Assembly: GCF_030246925.1 (NCBI RefSeq)
Contig: NZ_CP126740.1
Coordinates: 2,790,001 to 2,854,000 of the forward strand
Direction of reading: 5' to 3'
From: Microbacterium sp. zg-Y625
GTDB lineage: Bacteria > Actinomycetota > Actinomycetes > Actinomycetales > Microbacteriaceae
Length of the DNA: 64,000 nt
Part shown: positions 27,525 through 36,467 of the stretch, in pieces
How the letters are laid out: each line of letters opens with the position of its first letter
How positions within the stretch are numbered: the stretch's first letter is position 1
Made by a program: the position numbers and the translations under genes
Notes under the pieces: generated by a model
Seen by the model: the letters and a program-made list of their open reading frames with translations, nothing else
The model's database searches: none
Told to the model about the DNA's origin: nothing

Positions 27525-28865
27525 TCAGTCCTGGACCGCGCCCCGGTCCGCCCGGCGGCGCCGGACGACGCGCGCGGCGAGGTAGAGCACGGCGCCCACC
27601 GCCAGCAGGACGATGCCGAACATCCACACCTGTGCGCTCTGCTGACTGAGCAGCAGGATGCAGGATGCCGCTCCCAGCACCGGTACGAACGACCACACCC
27701 GGAAGTGATCGTGGTCGACCGTCTCGCGCCGGAGCACGAGCACCGCGATGTTGGTGCTGAGGAAGACGAACAGCAGCAGCAGCACGACCGTTTCGGCCAA
27801 AGTCGCGAGGTCGCCGATGAGCGCGAGGACCATCGCGACCGCGGTCGTGGCGACGATGGCGACCCATGGCGTGCGACGCTTCGGGAGCACCTTGCCCAGC
27901 ACCGAGGGCAGCAGCCCCTGCTCGGCCATCCCGAAGGCGAGGCGGCTGGCCATGATCATCGTCAGCAGCGCGCCGTTGGCGACGGCGATGAGCGCGATGA
28001 GGCTGAAGAGGATCTCGGGGATCGGAACGCCGGTGGCCGCGACGACGTCCAGCAGCGGCCCGCTGGAATTCTGCAGGTCCTCGGCGGGAAGGGCGATGGC
28101 ACTGGCGAGGCCCACCAGCACGTACACGATGCCCGCGACGATGAGCGAGCCGAACAGCGCCCGCGGGTAGACGCGCGAGGGGGCGGTGACCTCTTCGATG
28201 ATGTTCGCCGACGTCTCGAACCCGACGAAGGAGTAGTAGGCGATGATCGCACCGCCGAGCACGGCGATCGCGGGCGAGGTGTCGGTCGGGAACTGACCGA
28301 TGCGCGAGACGTCTCCCCCGCCGGAGCCCATCATGATCGCCACGGCGACGATCACGATCACGAGGCCGCTGAGCTCGATGCACGTCATCACCATGTTCGT
28401 GCGCATCGATTCGCGGATGCCGCGCGCGTTCAGCGCCGCGACGAGGGCGAGGAAGACCAGGGCGGCGAGCGTGGGGGGCACGTCGATGAACGACGTGAGG
28501 TAGTCGCCCGCGAAGGCCAGCGCCAGTCCCGCCGCACTCACGACGCCCGCAGCGAGCATGCTGAAGCCGACCAGGAACGACAGCCATTTCACCTTGAACG
28601 CGCGCTCCGCGAACACCGCCGCCCCGCCCGCACGGGGGTATTTGGTGACCAGTTCCGCGTAGGAGCCCGCCGTCAGCAGGGCGAGGGCCAGCGCGACCAG
28701 CAACGGCGCCCACAGCGCGTCGCCGACCTCAGCCGACAGCACACCCATGAGCGCGTAGATTCCCGCGCCCAGCACATCCCCCAGGATGAAGACGAACAGC
28801 AGCGGTCCGGTTATGCCCCGCTTGAGCTTGTCGTGAGCCTGGTGTGCTTCACGGATGTCTGCCAC
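27525..28865 (-). CDS. APC-family amino-acid permease
   Basis: 446 residues with about twelve hydrophobic segments. The N-terminal GPLLFVFILGDVLGAGIYALMG is the unwound first helix of APC transporters, and SYAELVTKYPRAGGAAVF is a second family hallmark. It should import an amino acid or related solute with protons. The start is GTG (28863-28865) after GGAGAACGAAAA; longer in-frame starts run into the TetR gene. It lies 82 bp downstream of the TetR regulator on the same strand and could be co-transcribed. The substrate is unknown. Confidence 0.85.
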   Translation of the reverse strand: MADIREAHQAHDKLKRGITGPLLFVFILGDVLGAGIYALMGVLSAEVGDALWAPLLVALALALLTAGSYAELVTKYPRAGGAAVFAERAFKVKWLSFLVGFSMLAAGVVSAAGLALAFAGDYLTSFIDVPPTLAALVFLALVAALNARGIRESMRTNMVMTCIELSGLVIVIVAVAIMMGSGGGDVSRIGQFPTDTSPAIAVLGGAIIAYYSFVGFETSANIIEEVTAPSRVYPRALFGSLIVAGIVYVLVGLASAIALPAEDLQNSSGPLLDVVAATGVPIPEILFSLIALIAVANGALLTMIMASRLAFGMAEQGLLPSVLGKVLPKRRTPWVAIVATTAVAMVLALIGDLATLAETVVLLLLFVFLSTNIAVLVLRRETVDHDHFRVWSFVPVLGAASCILLLSQQSAQVWMFGIVLLAVGAVLYLAARVVRRRRADRGAVQD

Positions 28866-28947
28866 TTTTCGTTCTCCACTCGTCGCGCCGGGCGGGCCGG
28901 TCGGGCCGGGCCTCAGGCAGTGTAAGACGCGGCCGTGATCTGGTTTC

Positions 28948-29514
28948 TCAGCTTGCGAAAGCCCGCCGGAACTGCTTTCGCGCGCGCGTCGCGACGGCAG
29001 CGCGGTCGGCCTCGTCGGTGCGGGCGAGCTCACCGGCGAGCATGCCGACGGCGAGCATGATGTCGGCGGTGTCGACGTGGGCGCCGACGTGACCGGCCTG
29101 CAGCTCACGAGCCAGCAGGCGGTCGACGACCTGGCGGAAGCGATCACCGAGGGCCACCACGTGCGCGTCGTGGCGGTTGCGCACCATGAGGTCGATGAGC
29201 GCGGTGGAGACCACCGCCTGATCCACGATGACGTCGAAGAGGTCCTCGAGCGTGCGGTCATCGGGCGCGGTGTGCGCCTCGATCGCCGCGACGTTCTCCT
29301 CGAAGAGCGCCGCGGCGAGCGCGGTGCGGTCGGGGAAATGGCGGTAGAGGCTGCCCTGCCCGACGCCGGCGCGCTTGGCGACGGCCGAGAACGGCGCCGA
29401 CAGGCCGTACTCGGCGAACACCTCCCGGGCGGCACGGAGGAGCGCGCGACGGTTCTCGGGCCCCGCCGCGCGGCCGCGGTTGACCTTGCGAGAAACCTCC
29501 TCGTCGTTGTCCAC
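28948..29514 (-). CDS. TetR/AcrR-family regulator
   Basis: 188 residues with an N-terminal TetR helix-turn-helix (AVAKRAGVGQGSLYRHFPDR, about residues 43-62) and a helical ligand-binding domain. The start is GTG 29512-29514, 6 nt after a TAGGTT -10 box, with no ribosome site. A 22-bp palindrome with perfect 9-bp arms lies directly upstream in the gap to the divergent SDR gene, so it very likely represses both the SDR gene and itself. The APC permease downstream may be part of the regulon. Confidence 0.9.
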   Translation of the reverse strand: MDNDEEVSRKVNRGRAAGPENRRALLRAAREVFAEYGLSAPFSAVAKRAGVGQGSLYRHFPDRTALAAALFEENVAAIEAHTAPDDRTLEDLFDVIVDQAVVSTALIDLMVRNRHDAHVVALGDRFRQVVDRLLARELQAGHVGAHVDTADIMLAVGMLAGELARTDEADRAAVATRARKQFRRAFAS

Positions 29515-29549
29515 GGGTATAACCTAATACCGGACACTCTTGTCCGGTA
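29515..29549. promoter_or_regulatory. TetR operator with perfect 9-bp arms and leaderless -10
   Basis: TACCGGACA (29528-29536) and TGTCCGGTA (29541-29549) flank CTCT, an ideal TetR-family operator. On the minus strand TAGGTT (29521-29526) then 6 nt lead to the TetR GTG. The operator is also 14 bp upstream of the SDR start at 29564. Confidence 0.8.
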
Positions 29550-29563
29550 GAAAGGACTACACC

Positions 29564-30625
29564 ATGGGCACCACCCCGCTCACCGGCGACTCTGCGATCG
29601 CCGATTGGCTGGCCGACCCGGCCGGCAACGCCATTCTCACCGACATGCTCGCGCAGAGCGGCCAGACGCCCGAGGTCTTCAAGCCGGTCAAGCGCCTGGC
29701 CATCAAGCGTCTCGTCAAGCTGAGCCGCGGCTCGTTCACCCAGGAGATGCTCGACGAGCTCGTCCGTCGCGTCGCCGCCGGTGAGGTGCCCGAGGGCGTC
29801 GTCCCCGCACCCGCCGTCGCGGATGAGGCAGACGCCGACACGACCCCGGCCGTGCCGCTGCGCGAGTGGACCGAGCGCCTCGACCAGGGCCGCTTCACCG
29901 GCCAGACCGTGATCGTCACCGGCGCGGGCTCCGGCATCGGCCGCGCCACGGCGTCGCGCGTCGCCCGTGAGGGCGGCCGTGTGGTCGCCGTCGACGTCAG
30001 CGAGGAGCGCCTGGCGGAGTTCACGGCCGAGCACCCCGGCGCCGACATCGTCACCGTCGTCGCCGACATCACCGACGACGGCGGCATCGCCCGCATCGTC
30101 GAGGCCGCCGGCGACACGATCGACGGCCTCGCCAACGTCGCGGGCATCATGGACGACATGACGCCCATCGGCGACGTCACCGACGCCGTCTGGGACCGCG
30201 TCATGGCCATCAACGTCACCGGCACGATGAAGCTCACCCGCGCGGTCATCCCGACCATGCTCGCGCAGGGCGGCGGCTCCATCGTCAACACCGCCTCCGA
30301 GGCGGCGCTGCGCGGCTCGGCCGCGGGCGCGGCCTACACCGCGTCGAAGCACGCCGTGGTGGGACTCACCAAGTCCACCGCGTTCATGTACGGTCCGAGC
30401 GGCATCCGCTGCAACGCCGTGGCCCCGGGCGCGACCATCACCAACATCGAGGCGAAATTCGCCTCGCCGCTGGGTGCTGAGCGCGTGCGTGCGGCGATGG
30501 CGATCCTCCCCGACCCCGCCGAGGCCGATGCCCTGGCGGCATCCATCACCTTCCTGCTGAGCGACGACGGCGTGAACATCAACGGCGTCACCCTCGCCAG
30601 CGACGGAGGATGGTCGGCAGCCTGA
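29564..30625 (+). CDS. Short-chain dehydrogenase with N-terminal helical extension
   Basis: 353 residues, about 100 longer than a classical SDR. Residues 113-353 are a normal SDR domain: cofactor motif TGAGSGIG (119-126), NVAG, an active-site Ser in NTASEAAL and YTASK for the catalytic Tyr/Lys. Residues 1-75 form an extra helical module (IADWLADPAGNAILTDML, then KRLAIKRLVKLSRGSF and a Leu-rich helix) that resembles the C-terminal tail of the convergent GH3 enzyme. ATG 29564 follows AAAGGAC. The gene is divergent from TetR, with an operator between them. The substrate is unknown. Confidence 0.85.
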   Translation: MGTTPLTGDSAIADWLADPAGNAILTDMLAQSGQTPEVFKPVKRLAIKRLVKLSRGSFTQEMLDELVRRVAAGEVPEGVVPAPAVADEADADTTPAVPLREWTERLDQGRFTGQTVIVTGAGSGIGRATASRVAREGGRVVAVDVSEERLAEFTAEHPGADIVTVVADITDDGGIARIVEAAGDTIDGLANVAGIMDDMTPIGDVTDAVWDRVMAINVTGTMKLTRAVIPTMLAQGGGSIVNTASEAALRGSAAGAAYTASKHAVVGLTKSTAFMYGPSGIRCNAVAPGATITNIEAKFASPLGAERVRAAMAILPDPAEADALAASITFLLSDDGVNINGVTLASDGGWSAA

Positions 30626-30647
30626 CCCGAACCCGCTGCCGACCAGG

Positions 30648-30676
30648 GGCCCCGAGAGCGCATCGCGCCCGGGGCC
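30648..30676. terminator. Bidirectional stem-loop between SDR and GH3
   Basis: GGCCCCG (30648-30654) pairs with CGGGGCC (30670-30676) around a 15-nt loop. It lies in the 55-bp gap between convergent stop codons, a typical place for a shared terminator. Confidence 0.65.
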
Positions 30677-30680
30677 TCTG

Positions 30681-32960
30681 TCATGTCCCCGCGACTCCGT
30701 TCGCCACGGCGACCAGCTGCTCGAGCTGCTCGTACGAGACCGGCACTCCGGGAAAGCCCGCCAGCCGGCCGATCGGGAACGACGCGATCATCTTCTGCAT
30801 CGCCTCGTCGGGCATGATCCCGCCGCCGGTGGAGCCTCCCAGCATCGCCCCCATCGCCTGCTGCACGAGGGGGCCGACGACCGGGTGGCCGAGCAGTTCG
30901 CCCACCGACGAGCCCATGGTCAGCGGCAGTCGCACCTCGTCTGCCGCGACGGGGACGGTCACCGTGCCGCGGATGTCGCGGCTCGACGCGGCCACGGCGA
31001 CGAGGTAGTCCCCACCCTCGACCACCCACCGGTCGGCCCGCACGTCCCAGTACGCGAGGTCCGCGCGCGCGACGAGCAGCTCCACCTCGCGCGTCTCGCC
31101 CGCATCGAGCGCCACCGACGCGAACGCCTTCAGCTCCCGCGGCGGTCGGGCCACGGCCGAGCCCGGCAGCGACGTGTAGACCTGCACGACCTCTCGCCCC
31201 GCCCGGTCACCGGTGTTGGTCACGGTCAGCGCGACGCGCAGGTCACCGGCGTCGGTGACGGATGCCGCAGGCGCCCCGTACGCGAACGAGGTGTACGACA
31301 GCCCGTGGCCGAAGGGATACGCGATGTCCATCTGCCGGGCGTCGTACCAGCGGTACCCGACGAAAAGGCCCTCGCCGTAGCGCACGTGCCCGGCTTCGCC
31401 CGGGAAGTTGCCGTAGGCGGGGGTGTCGGCCAGGCGCAGCGGAATCGTCTCGGCGAGCTTGCCCGACGGGTTCACCTCGCCGAAGAGCACGTCGGCGGTC
31501 GCGCCGCCGCCGGCCTGCCCCAACAGCCACGCGTCGACGATCGCCGGCACCCGGTCGCGGAAGGGCAGCGCGACGACGCCGCCGTGCGAGAGCACGACGA
31601 CCGTGCGCGGGTTGACCTCGAGCACCGCGTCCAGAAGTGCGAGCTGCTCCGCGGGAAGGTCGATGTGCTCGCGGTCGAAGCCCTCGGACTCCTCCGCGGC
31701 GGGCAGGCCCACAAAGACCACGGCGGTCTCGGCGTCGCGCGCGGCTGCGACGGCCTCGGCCACCAGCACGCCGGCATCCGGACGGTCGGCGTCGGCGGCA
31801 TCCGCCCCGCCGGCGTCGAGCGCGAAGCCGGCGGCGAAGACGACGCCGCCGTCGGACAGGGCGCGGATCTCCTCCAGCGCCGTGTCGAGCCGGGTCGGGT
31901 TGATGAGCGATGAGCCCGCTCCCTGATAGCGCGGCACGGCGGCGAAGGCGCCGATGACGGCCACGCGCGCGTCCCGCCGCAGCGGCAGCAGGGCGCCGTC
32001 GTTCTTCAGCAGCACGATCGAGCGCCCTGCGGCCTCGCGCGCGAGGGCGTGATGCGCGTCGACGTCGAGCGACGCGGGAGCGTCGGGGCGTTCGCCGGCC
32101 CGCGCCACGAGGTCGATGACCCGCTGCGCCGCGGTCTCGAGCGCCCCCTCGGCGAGCCTGCCCCCCTCGACGGCGTCGACCAGCTGCGCATCGGTGCGCC
32201 CGCCGCTGGCCGGCATCTCCAGGTCGAGCCCTGCTGCCAGTGCCGCGACGCGGTCCTCGACGGCGCCCCAGTCCGACACGACGAGCCCGTCGAAGCCCCA
32301 CTCGTCCCGCAGCACCTGCGTCAGCAGCCACGGATCCTCCGAGGCGTACACGCCGTTGATGCGGTTGTAGGCGCACATCACCGTCCAGGGGCGGGCCTCG
32401 GTCACCACCCGTTCGAAGCCGCGCAGGTAGATCTCGCGGAGCGGCCTCGGGTCGACGTCGGCGCTCACCCGCAGGCGGTCGGTCTCCTGGTTGTTGGCGG
32501 CGAAGTGCTTGAGCGACGCGCCCACGCCCTGGGACTGGATGCCGCGCACGGCCGCCGCACCGAGCACTCCCGCGACGATGGGGTCCTCGGAGTAGTACTC
32601 GAAGTTGCGGCCGCACAGCGGCGAGCGCTTGATGTTGATCCCGGGACCGAGCACCACCGCGACGTCCTCGATCGCCGCCTCCCGCCCGATGGCCGCGCCC
32701 ACGCGCTCCACAAGGTCGGCGTCGAACGACGAGGCCAGGCCCGCCGCCGGTGGGAAGCACGTCGCCGGCACGCTCGACGCGAGCCCCAGGTGGTCGCCGG
32801 CGCCGGTCTGCTTGCGCAGGCCGTGCGGCCCATCGGTCATCATGATCGAGGGCACCCCGACACGTTCGACGGCCTTGGTGCTCCAGAAGTCGGCGCCGCT
32901 GGTGAGCGACGCCTGCTCGTGGACGGTGAGTTCGGATGCCGGGCGTGACCGCTGTGTCAT
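30681..32960 (-). CDS. GH3 beta-glucosidase
   Basis: 759 residues. The GH3 N-terminal barrel has GPHGLRK, KHFAANNQE and the nucleophile Asp in GLVVSDWGAVEDR. The GH3 C-terminal domain follows (SIVLLKNDGALLPL), then a fibronectin-like domain (PFGHGLSYTSFAYG and GREVVQVY), and a last 80-residue helical tail starting near SSVGELLGHP. There is no signal peptide, so it is intracellular. ATG 32958-32960 is preceded by TATCGT and 6 nt, so it is probably leaderless. The tail resembles the N-terminal module of the neighbouring SDR. It probably hydrolyses beta-glucosides or related glycosides; no transporter is adjacent. Confidence 0.9.
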   Translation of the reverse strand: MTQRSRPASELTVHEQASLTSGADFWSTKAVERVGVPSIMMTDGPHGLRKQTGAGDHLGLASSVPATCFPPAAGLASSFDADLVERVGAAIGREAAIEDVAVVLGPGINIKRSPLCGRNFEYYSEDPIVAGVLGAAAVRGIQSQGVGASLKHFAANNQETDRLRVSADVDPRPLREIYLRGFERVVTEARPWTVMCAYNRINGVYASEDPWLLTQVLRDEWGFDGLVVSDWGAVEDRVAALAAGLDLEMPASGGRTDAQLVDAVEGGRLAEGALETAAQRVIDLVARAGERPDAPASLDVDAHHALAREAAGRSIVLLKNDGALLPLRRDARVAVIGAFAAVPRYQGAGSSLINPTRLDTALEEIRALSDGGVVFAAGFALDAGGADAADADRPDAGVLVAEAVAAARDAETAVVFVGLPAAEESEGFDREHIDLPAEQLALLDAVLEVNPRTVVVLSHGGVVALPFRDRVPAIVDAWLLGQAGGGATADVLFGEVNPSGKLAETIPLRLADTPAYGNFPGEAGHVRYGEGLFVGYRWYDARQMDIAYPFGHGLSYTSFAYGAPAASVTDAGDLRVALTVTNTGDRAGREVVQVYTSLPGSAVARPPRELKAFASVALDAGETREVELLVARADLAYWDVRADRWVVEGGDYLVAVAASSRDIRGTVTVPVAADEVRLPLTMGSSVGELLGHPVVGPLVQQAMGAMLGGSTGGGIMPDEAMQKMIASFPIGRLAGFPGVPVSYEQLEQLVAVANGVAGT

Positions 32961-33017
32961 GCGCACACGATAAGCCATCGGCCACCCCGGACGGGGCGAG
33001 CGGTCTACGCTCGATGC
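32961..33017. promoter_or_regulatory. Back-to-back leaderless promoters in 57 bp
   Basis: For GH3 (minus) TATCGT at 32967-32972 precedes ATG 32960 by 6 nt. For the esterase (plus) TACGCT at 33006-33011 precedes ATG 33018 by 6 nt. Both -35 regions must fall in the same 20 bp near 32983-32995, so the two promoters probably compete. Confidence 0.6.
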
Positions 33018-34511
33018 ATGGCCGCGCCGACCCTGGTCACCACCGATGCGGGACGCGTCCGGGGGTTCTGGCGCACCCGCGGGGGGTTCCGCTCGGCGGC
33101 CTTCCTCGGCATCCCGTATGCCGCAGCTCCCGTGGGGGCCCTCCGCTACGCCGCGCCCGCACCCGTCGTGCCGTGGACGGGCGTGCGGGATGCCACCGCG
33201 TACGGCGCCACGCCGCACCGGTTCGACGACGGGCTCACCCTCATCCCGGAGCCGTCGATCCCCGGTGACGAGACGCTGAACGTCAACGTCTTCACCCCGA
33301 ACCCCACCCACAGCGGGCCGGGGCTGCCGGTGCTCGTGTACATCCACGGCGGGGGCTTCACCTCGGGATCGCCGGCGAGCCCTTGGTATGACGGCGCCGC
33401 CTTCAACCGCGACGGCGTGGTGACGGTCACCGTCGCCTACCGGCTGGGATTCGACGGCTTCGGGGCGATCGAGGGGGCGCCGTCGAACCGCGGCGTCCGC
33501 GACTGGCTCGCGGCCCTGGAATGGGTGCAGCGCAACATCGCCGCGTTCGGCGGCGACCCGGCGCGCGTCACCCTGGCCGGCCAGTCCGCCGGCGGCGGGG
33601 CGGTGCTCACCCTCCTCGGCATGCCCGCCGCGCAGCATCTCTTCCACGCCGCGGTCTCGTTCTCAGGGGCCATCGCCGACGTGGCGCCCGATCGCGCGGC
33701 GCGCGCCTCTCGCCGCCTCGCGGCGCTGGCCGGCGTGGCGCCCACGCGGGAGGGGTTCACGTCGGTCCCCGAGGAAGAGCTCTGGAAGCTGCAGGAGGCG
33801 GCGGGCAGGCCCGAGGATGCCGGCGCCCTCACCGTCGTGCGCGAACTGCTGCACGAGGGACTCCCCTGGGGCCCCCTCGTCGACGGCGAGCTGGTGCCCC
33901 GGCCCACCGTCGATGCGCTCGCCGCCGGCATCGGCGCCGACAAGCCCCTGCTGCTCGGAACGACCGACGACGAGTTCACGATGGTCACCGACGGGCTGCG
34001 GAAGGTGCTGCGCCTGCTGCCCCCCTCCCTGCCGCTGTCGCTGTTCCTTCCCCGACGGTCGGTGCGGCGCGCGTACCTCGCGGCGAACCGGTCGCTGCGC
34101 CGACGCGGCACCGCGGCGACCGTGGGCCGTTACGTCACCGACCGGCTGTTCCGCTCGCTGGTGCTGCGCGTCGCCGACGCCCGCGTCGCCGCCGGCGGCC
34201 CGGCCGCGACCTGGGCGTACAGCTTCTCGTGGCCATCTCCCACCCGCCGGTGGGCGCTGCACTGCCTCGACGTGCCGTTCTGGTTCGACTGCCTCGATGC
34301 CGTGGGGGTCGCCGACGTCGCCGGGCCCCGGCCGCCGCGTGCGCTCACGGCGGCCCTGCACGGCACGGCGGTCGCGTTCGTGCGCGAGGGCGACCCCGGG
34401 TGGACCCCGTGGTCGGCGCAGCCGGGTGTCACGCGGGTCTTCGGCGCACCGGCATCCGCCCCCGACATCATCACCGACGGCTACGCCGGCGCCCGTCCCC
34501 TCGTCAGCTGA
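33018..34511 (+). CDS. Type-B carboxylesterase
   Basis: 497 residues. The oxyanion-hole motif HGGGF lies in VYIHGGGFTSGSPA, the nucleophile Ser in TLAGQSAGGGAV, the acidic residue in LGTTDDEFTM, and the His in ALHCLDVPFWF. This matches bacterial type-B carboxylesterases (p-nitrobenzyl esterase relatives). There is no signal peptide. The ATG is 6 nt after TACGCT, so the gene is leaderless. It is divergent from GH3 and overlaps the convergent LLM gene by 8 bp. The substrate is probably an acyl ester; nothing ties it to a specific pathway. Confidence 0.85.
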   Translation: MAAPTLVTTDAGRVRGFWRTRGGFRSAAFLGIPYAAAPVGALRYAAPAPVVPWTGVRDATAYGATPHRFDDGLTLIPEPSIPGDETLNVNVFTPNPTHSGPGLPVLVYIHGGGFTSGSPASPWYDGAAFNRDGVVTVTVAYRLGFDGFGAIEGAPSNRGVRDWLAALEWVQRNIAAFGGDPARVTLAGQSAGGGAVLTLLGMPAAQHLFHAAVSFSGAIADVAPDRAARASRRLAALAGVAPTREGFTSVPEEELWKLQEAAGRPEDAGALTVVRELLHEGLPWGPLVDGELVPRPTVDALAAGIGADKPLLLGTTDDEFTMVTDGLRKVLRLLPPSLPLSLFLPRRSVRRAYLAANRSLRRRGTAATVGRYVTDRLFRSLVLRVADARVAAGGPAATWAYSFSWPSPTRRWALHCLDVPFWFDCLDAVGVADVAGPRPPRALTAALHGTAVAFVREGDPGWTPWSAQPGVTRVFGAPASAPDIITDGYAGARPLVS

Positions 34512-35490
34512 GGGCGGGGATGACCTCGGCCTCGAACAGCTCGACGCCGGAACGGTCGTAGGCCAGCTCCGGGAAGTAGTGGATCGCGTAGCCCATGCCT
34601 CGCTCGCGCATGGCCTGCAGGCGTTCGATCACCTGCTCCGGGGTGCCCACGAGACCGCGGCCGCCACGGTACTCGGCCATGAAGCCGTCCGTGCGCTCGC
34701 CGAGGTACGGGCGCACGCGCGCCTCGATCGCCTCGAGACGATCGGCCACCTCGGACTCGGTGGCCGCCACCACGGTGTTGAAGTTGGTCGAGAGAACGAT
34801 CTCGCCCGGGTCGCGGCCGAGGTCGGCGCAGTGGCCTTCGAGGACCTGCTTCTTGTGGCTGAACTCGTCGGGGTCGCTCGACCAGTTCGTGTACGAGGCG
34901 TACTGCGCGGCGATGCGCAGCGTCTTCTTCTCGCCGCCGCCGGCGATCCACATCGGGATGCCGCCCTGCTGCACCGGCTGCGGCTGCACGATGGCCCCGT
35001 CCACCTGGTAGTGCGCGCCGTCGAGGGTCGCCTGGCCGGTCTCCCAGGCCTGCCGCATGATCTCGACACCCTCGGCGAGCATGCCCAGCCGGTCGCCGAT
35101 GCGGGGGAAGCCGTAGCCGTAGGCGCGCCACTCGTGCTCGTACCAGCCGCCGCCGATGCCCATCTCCACCCGGCCCGCCGAGACGTGGTCGACGGTGGCG
35201 GCCACCTTCGCCAGGTACGCGGGATTGCGGTAGCCCATGCAGGTGCACATCTGGCCGAGCCGGATGCGGCTCGTCGACGCGGCGAACGCCGACATCAGGG
35301 TCCACGCCTCGTGCGTGGCCTCGTTGCTCGGCACCGGCACGGTGTGGAAGTGGTCGTAGACCCACAGCGACTCCCACGGGCCGGCATCGGCACGCTGGGC
35401 GAGGTCGCGCATGAGGGTCCACTGGTCGGCGGGCGGGATGTCGACGAGGTCGTGTCGCCATCCCTGGGGGATGAAGGTTCCGAAGCGCAT
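34504..35490 (-). CDS. LLM-class F420-dependent oxidoreductase
   Basis: 328 residues of the luciferase-like monooxygenase fold, starting MRFGTFIPQGW. MGIGGGWYEHEWRAYGY and a C-terminal GTPEQVIERLQAMRERG are typical of the F420-dependent subgroup found in actinobacteria. It should transfer a hydride between F420 (or flavin) and an unknown substrate. It overlaps the esterase gene by 8 bp at the 3' ends and lies 38 bp from the stop of the methyltransferase, on the same strand. Confidence 0.85.
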   Translation of the reverse strand: MRFGTFIPQGWRHDLVDIPPADQWTLMRDLAQRADAGPWESLWVYDHFHTVPVPSNEATHEAWTLMSAFAASTSRIRLGQMCTCMGYRNPAYLAKVAATVDHVSAGRVEMGIGGGWYEHEWRAYGYGFPRIGDRLGMLAEGVEIMRQAWETGQATLDGAHYQVDGAIVQPQPVQQGGIPMWIAGGGEKKTLRIAAQYASYTNWSSDPDEFSHKKQVLEGHCADLGRDPGEIVLSTNFNTVVAATESEVADRLEAIEARVRPYLGERTDGFMAEYRGGRGLVGTPEQVIERLQAMRERGMGYAIHYFPELAYDRSGVELFEAEVIPALS

Positions 35491-35528
35491 GTGTTCACCC
35501 TACGGATGCCGCAGCGCCTGGTCACGCC

Positions 35529-36467
35529 TCAATCGCCGTGCACCGTGGCGTGCGGCATCCGCTGCCGCATGATTGCGATCGCCTCGGGGTTGGCGTCCAC
35601 CAGCACCGCGTCGCGGCCGAGCGCCGAGGCGACGGCGCCGGTGGTGCCGCTGCCGGCGAAGAGGTCGAGCACCCGGTCGCCGGGGCGGCTGGAGGCCTGC
35701 ACGATGCGACGGAGGATCCCCTCGGGCTTCTGGGTGGGGTAGCCGGTCTTCTCACGTCCCGAGGTCGGCACGATGGTGTGCCACCAGACGTCGGTGGGGA
35801 GCTTGCCGCGCGCCGCCTTCTCGGGGGTCACCAGGCCCGGCGCCATGTAGGGCTCCCGGTCCACCGCCGTGGAGTCGAAGTGGTAGCCGGCCGGATCCTT
35901 GACGTAGACGAGGATCGTGTCGTGCTTCGTCGGCCAGCGGCGGCGGCTCTTCGCCCCGTAGTCGTACGCCCAGATCAGCTCGTTGAGGAACCGCTCCCGG
36001 CCGACGAGGGCATCGAGCAGCACCTTGGCGTAGTGCGCCTCGCGGTAGTCCAGGTGCAGGTACAGCGTGCCGTCGTCGGCCAGCAGCCGCCACGCCTCGG
36101 CCAGGCGGGGCTCAAGGAAGTCCCAGTAGTCCTCGAACCGGTCGTCGTAGCGGCTGAGGTCGCCGCGCAGCCGGGCGTATTCGCGGCCGCGGAAGCCGGC
36201 CTTGACCGGGCCGGATGCCGAAGTCCTCAACAACCGACCGTCTTCGCGGGATTCGGCCGGTCCCCCCGCCTCGGCAAGCGGATCTTGAGGAGTTGCGGTC
36301 ACGTCGACCGCGGATTCGACCGCCCGCTCGCGCCGACGCCCGGTGTTGAACGGCGGATCCAGGTAGATGAGCGTGAACGAGGCGTCGGGGAGGGTGCGCG
36401 CGACGGCGAGGTTGTCGCCGTGATGGATGTCGACGCGGCCGGGGGCGATCCCAGGCTCGCCGATCAC
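35529..36467 (-). CDS. Beta-class adenine/cytosine-N4 DNA methyltransferase, apparently orphan
   Basis: 312 residues. Catalytic motif IV is DPPF (37-40, in LIYLDPPFNTG) and the SAM-binding motif I is FAGSG (270-274, in LDLFAGSGTTG). The order IV before I, with the target-recognition region between, defines the beta class, which includes CcrM-type and M.RsrI-type enzymes. No restriction endonuclease or specificity gene lies nearby. The start is GTG (36465-36467) in a GTGA overlap with the lipoate-ligase gene, so the two are coupled. The recognition sequence cannot be read from the protein. An epigenetic or phage-defence role is possible. Confidence 0.85.
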   Translation of the reverse strand: MIGEPGIAPGRVDIHHGDNLAVARTLPDASFTLIYLDPPFNTGRRRERAVESAVDVTATPQDPLAEAGGPAESREDGRLLRTSASGPVKAGFRGREYARLRGDLSRYDDRFEDYWDFLEPRLAEAWRLLADDGTLYLHLDYREAHYAKVLLDALVGRERFLNELIWAYDYGAKSRRRWPTKHDTILVYVKDPAGYHFDSTAVDREPYMAPGLVTPEKAARGKLPTDVWWHTIVPTSGREKTGYPTQKPEGILRRIVQASSRPGDRVLDLFAGSGTTGAVASALGRDAVLVDANPEAIAIMRQRMPHATVHGD

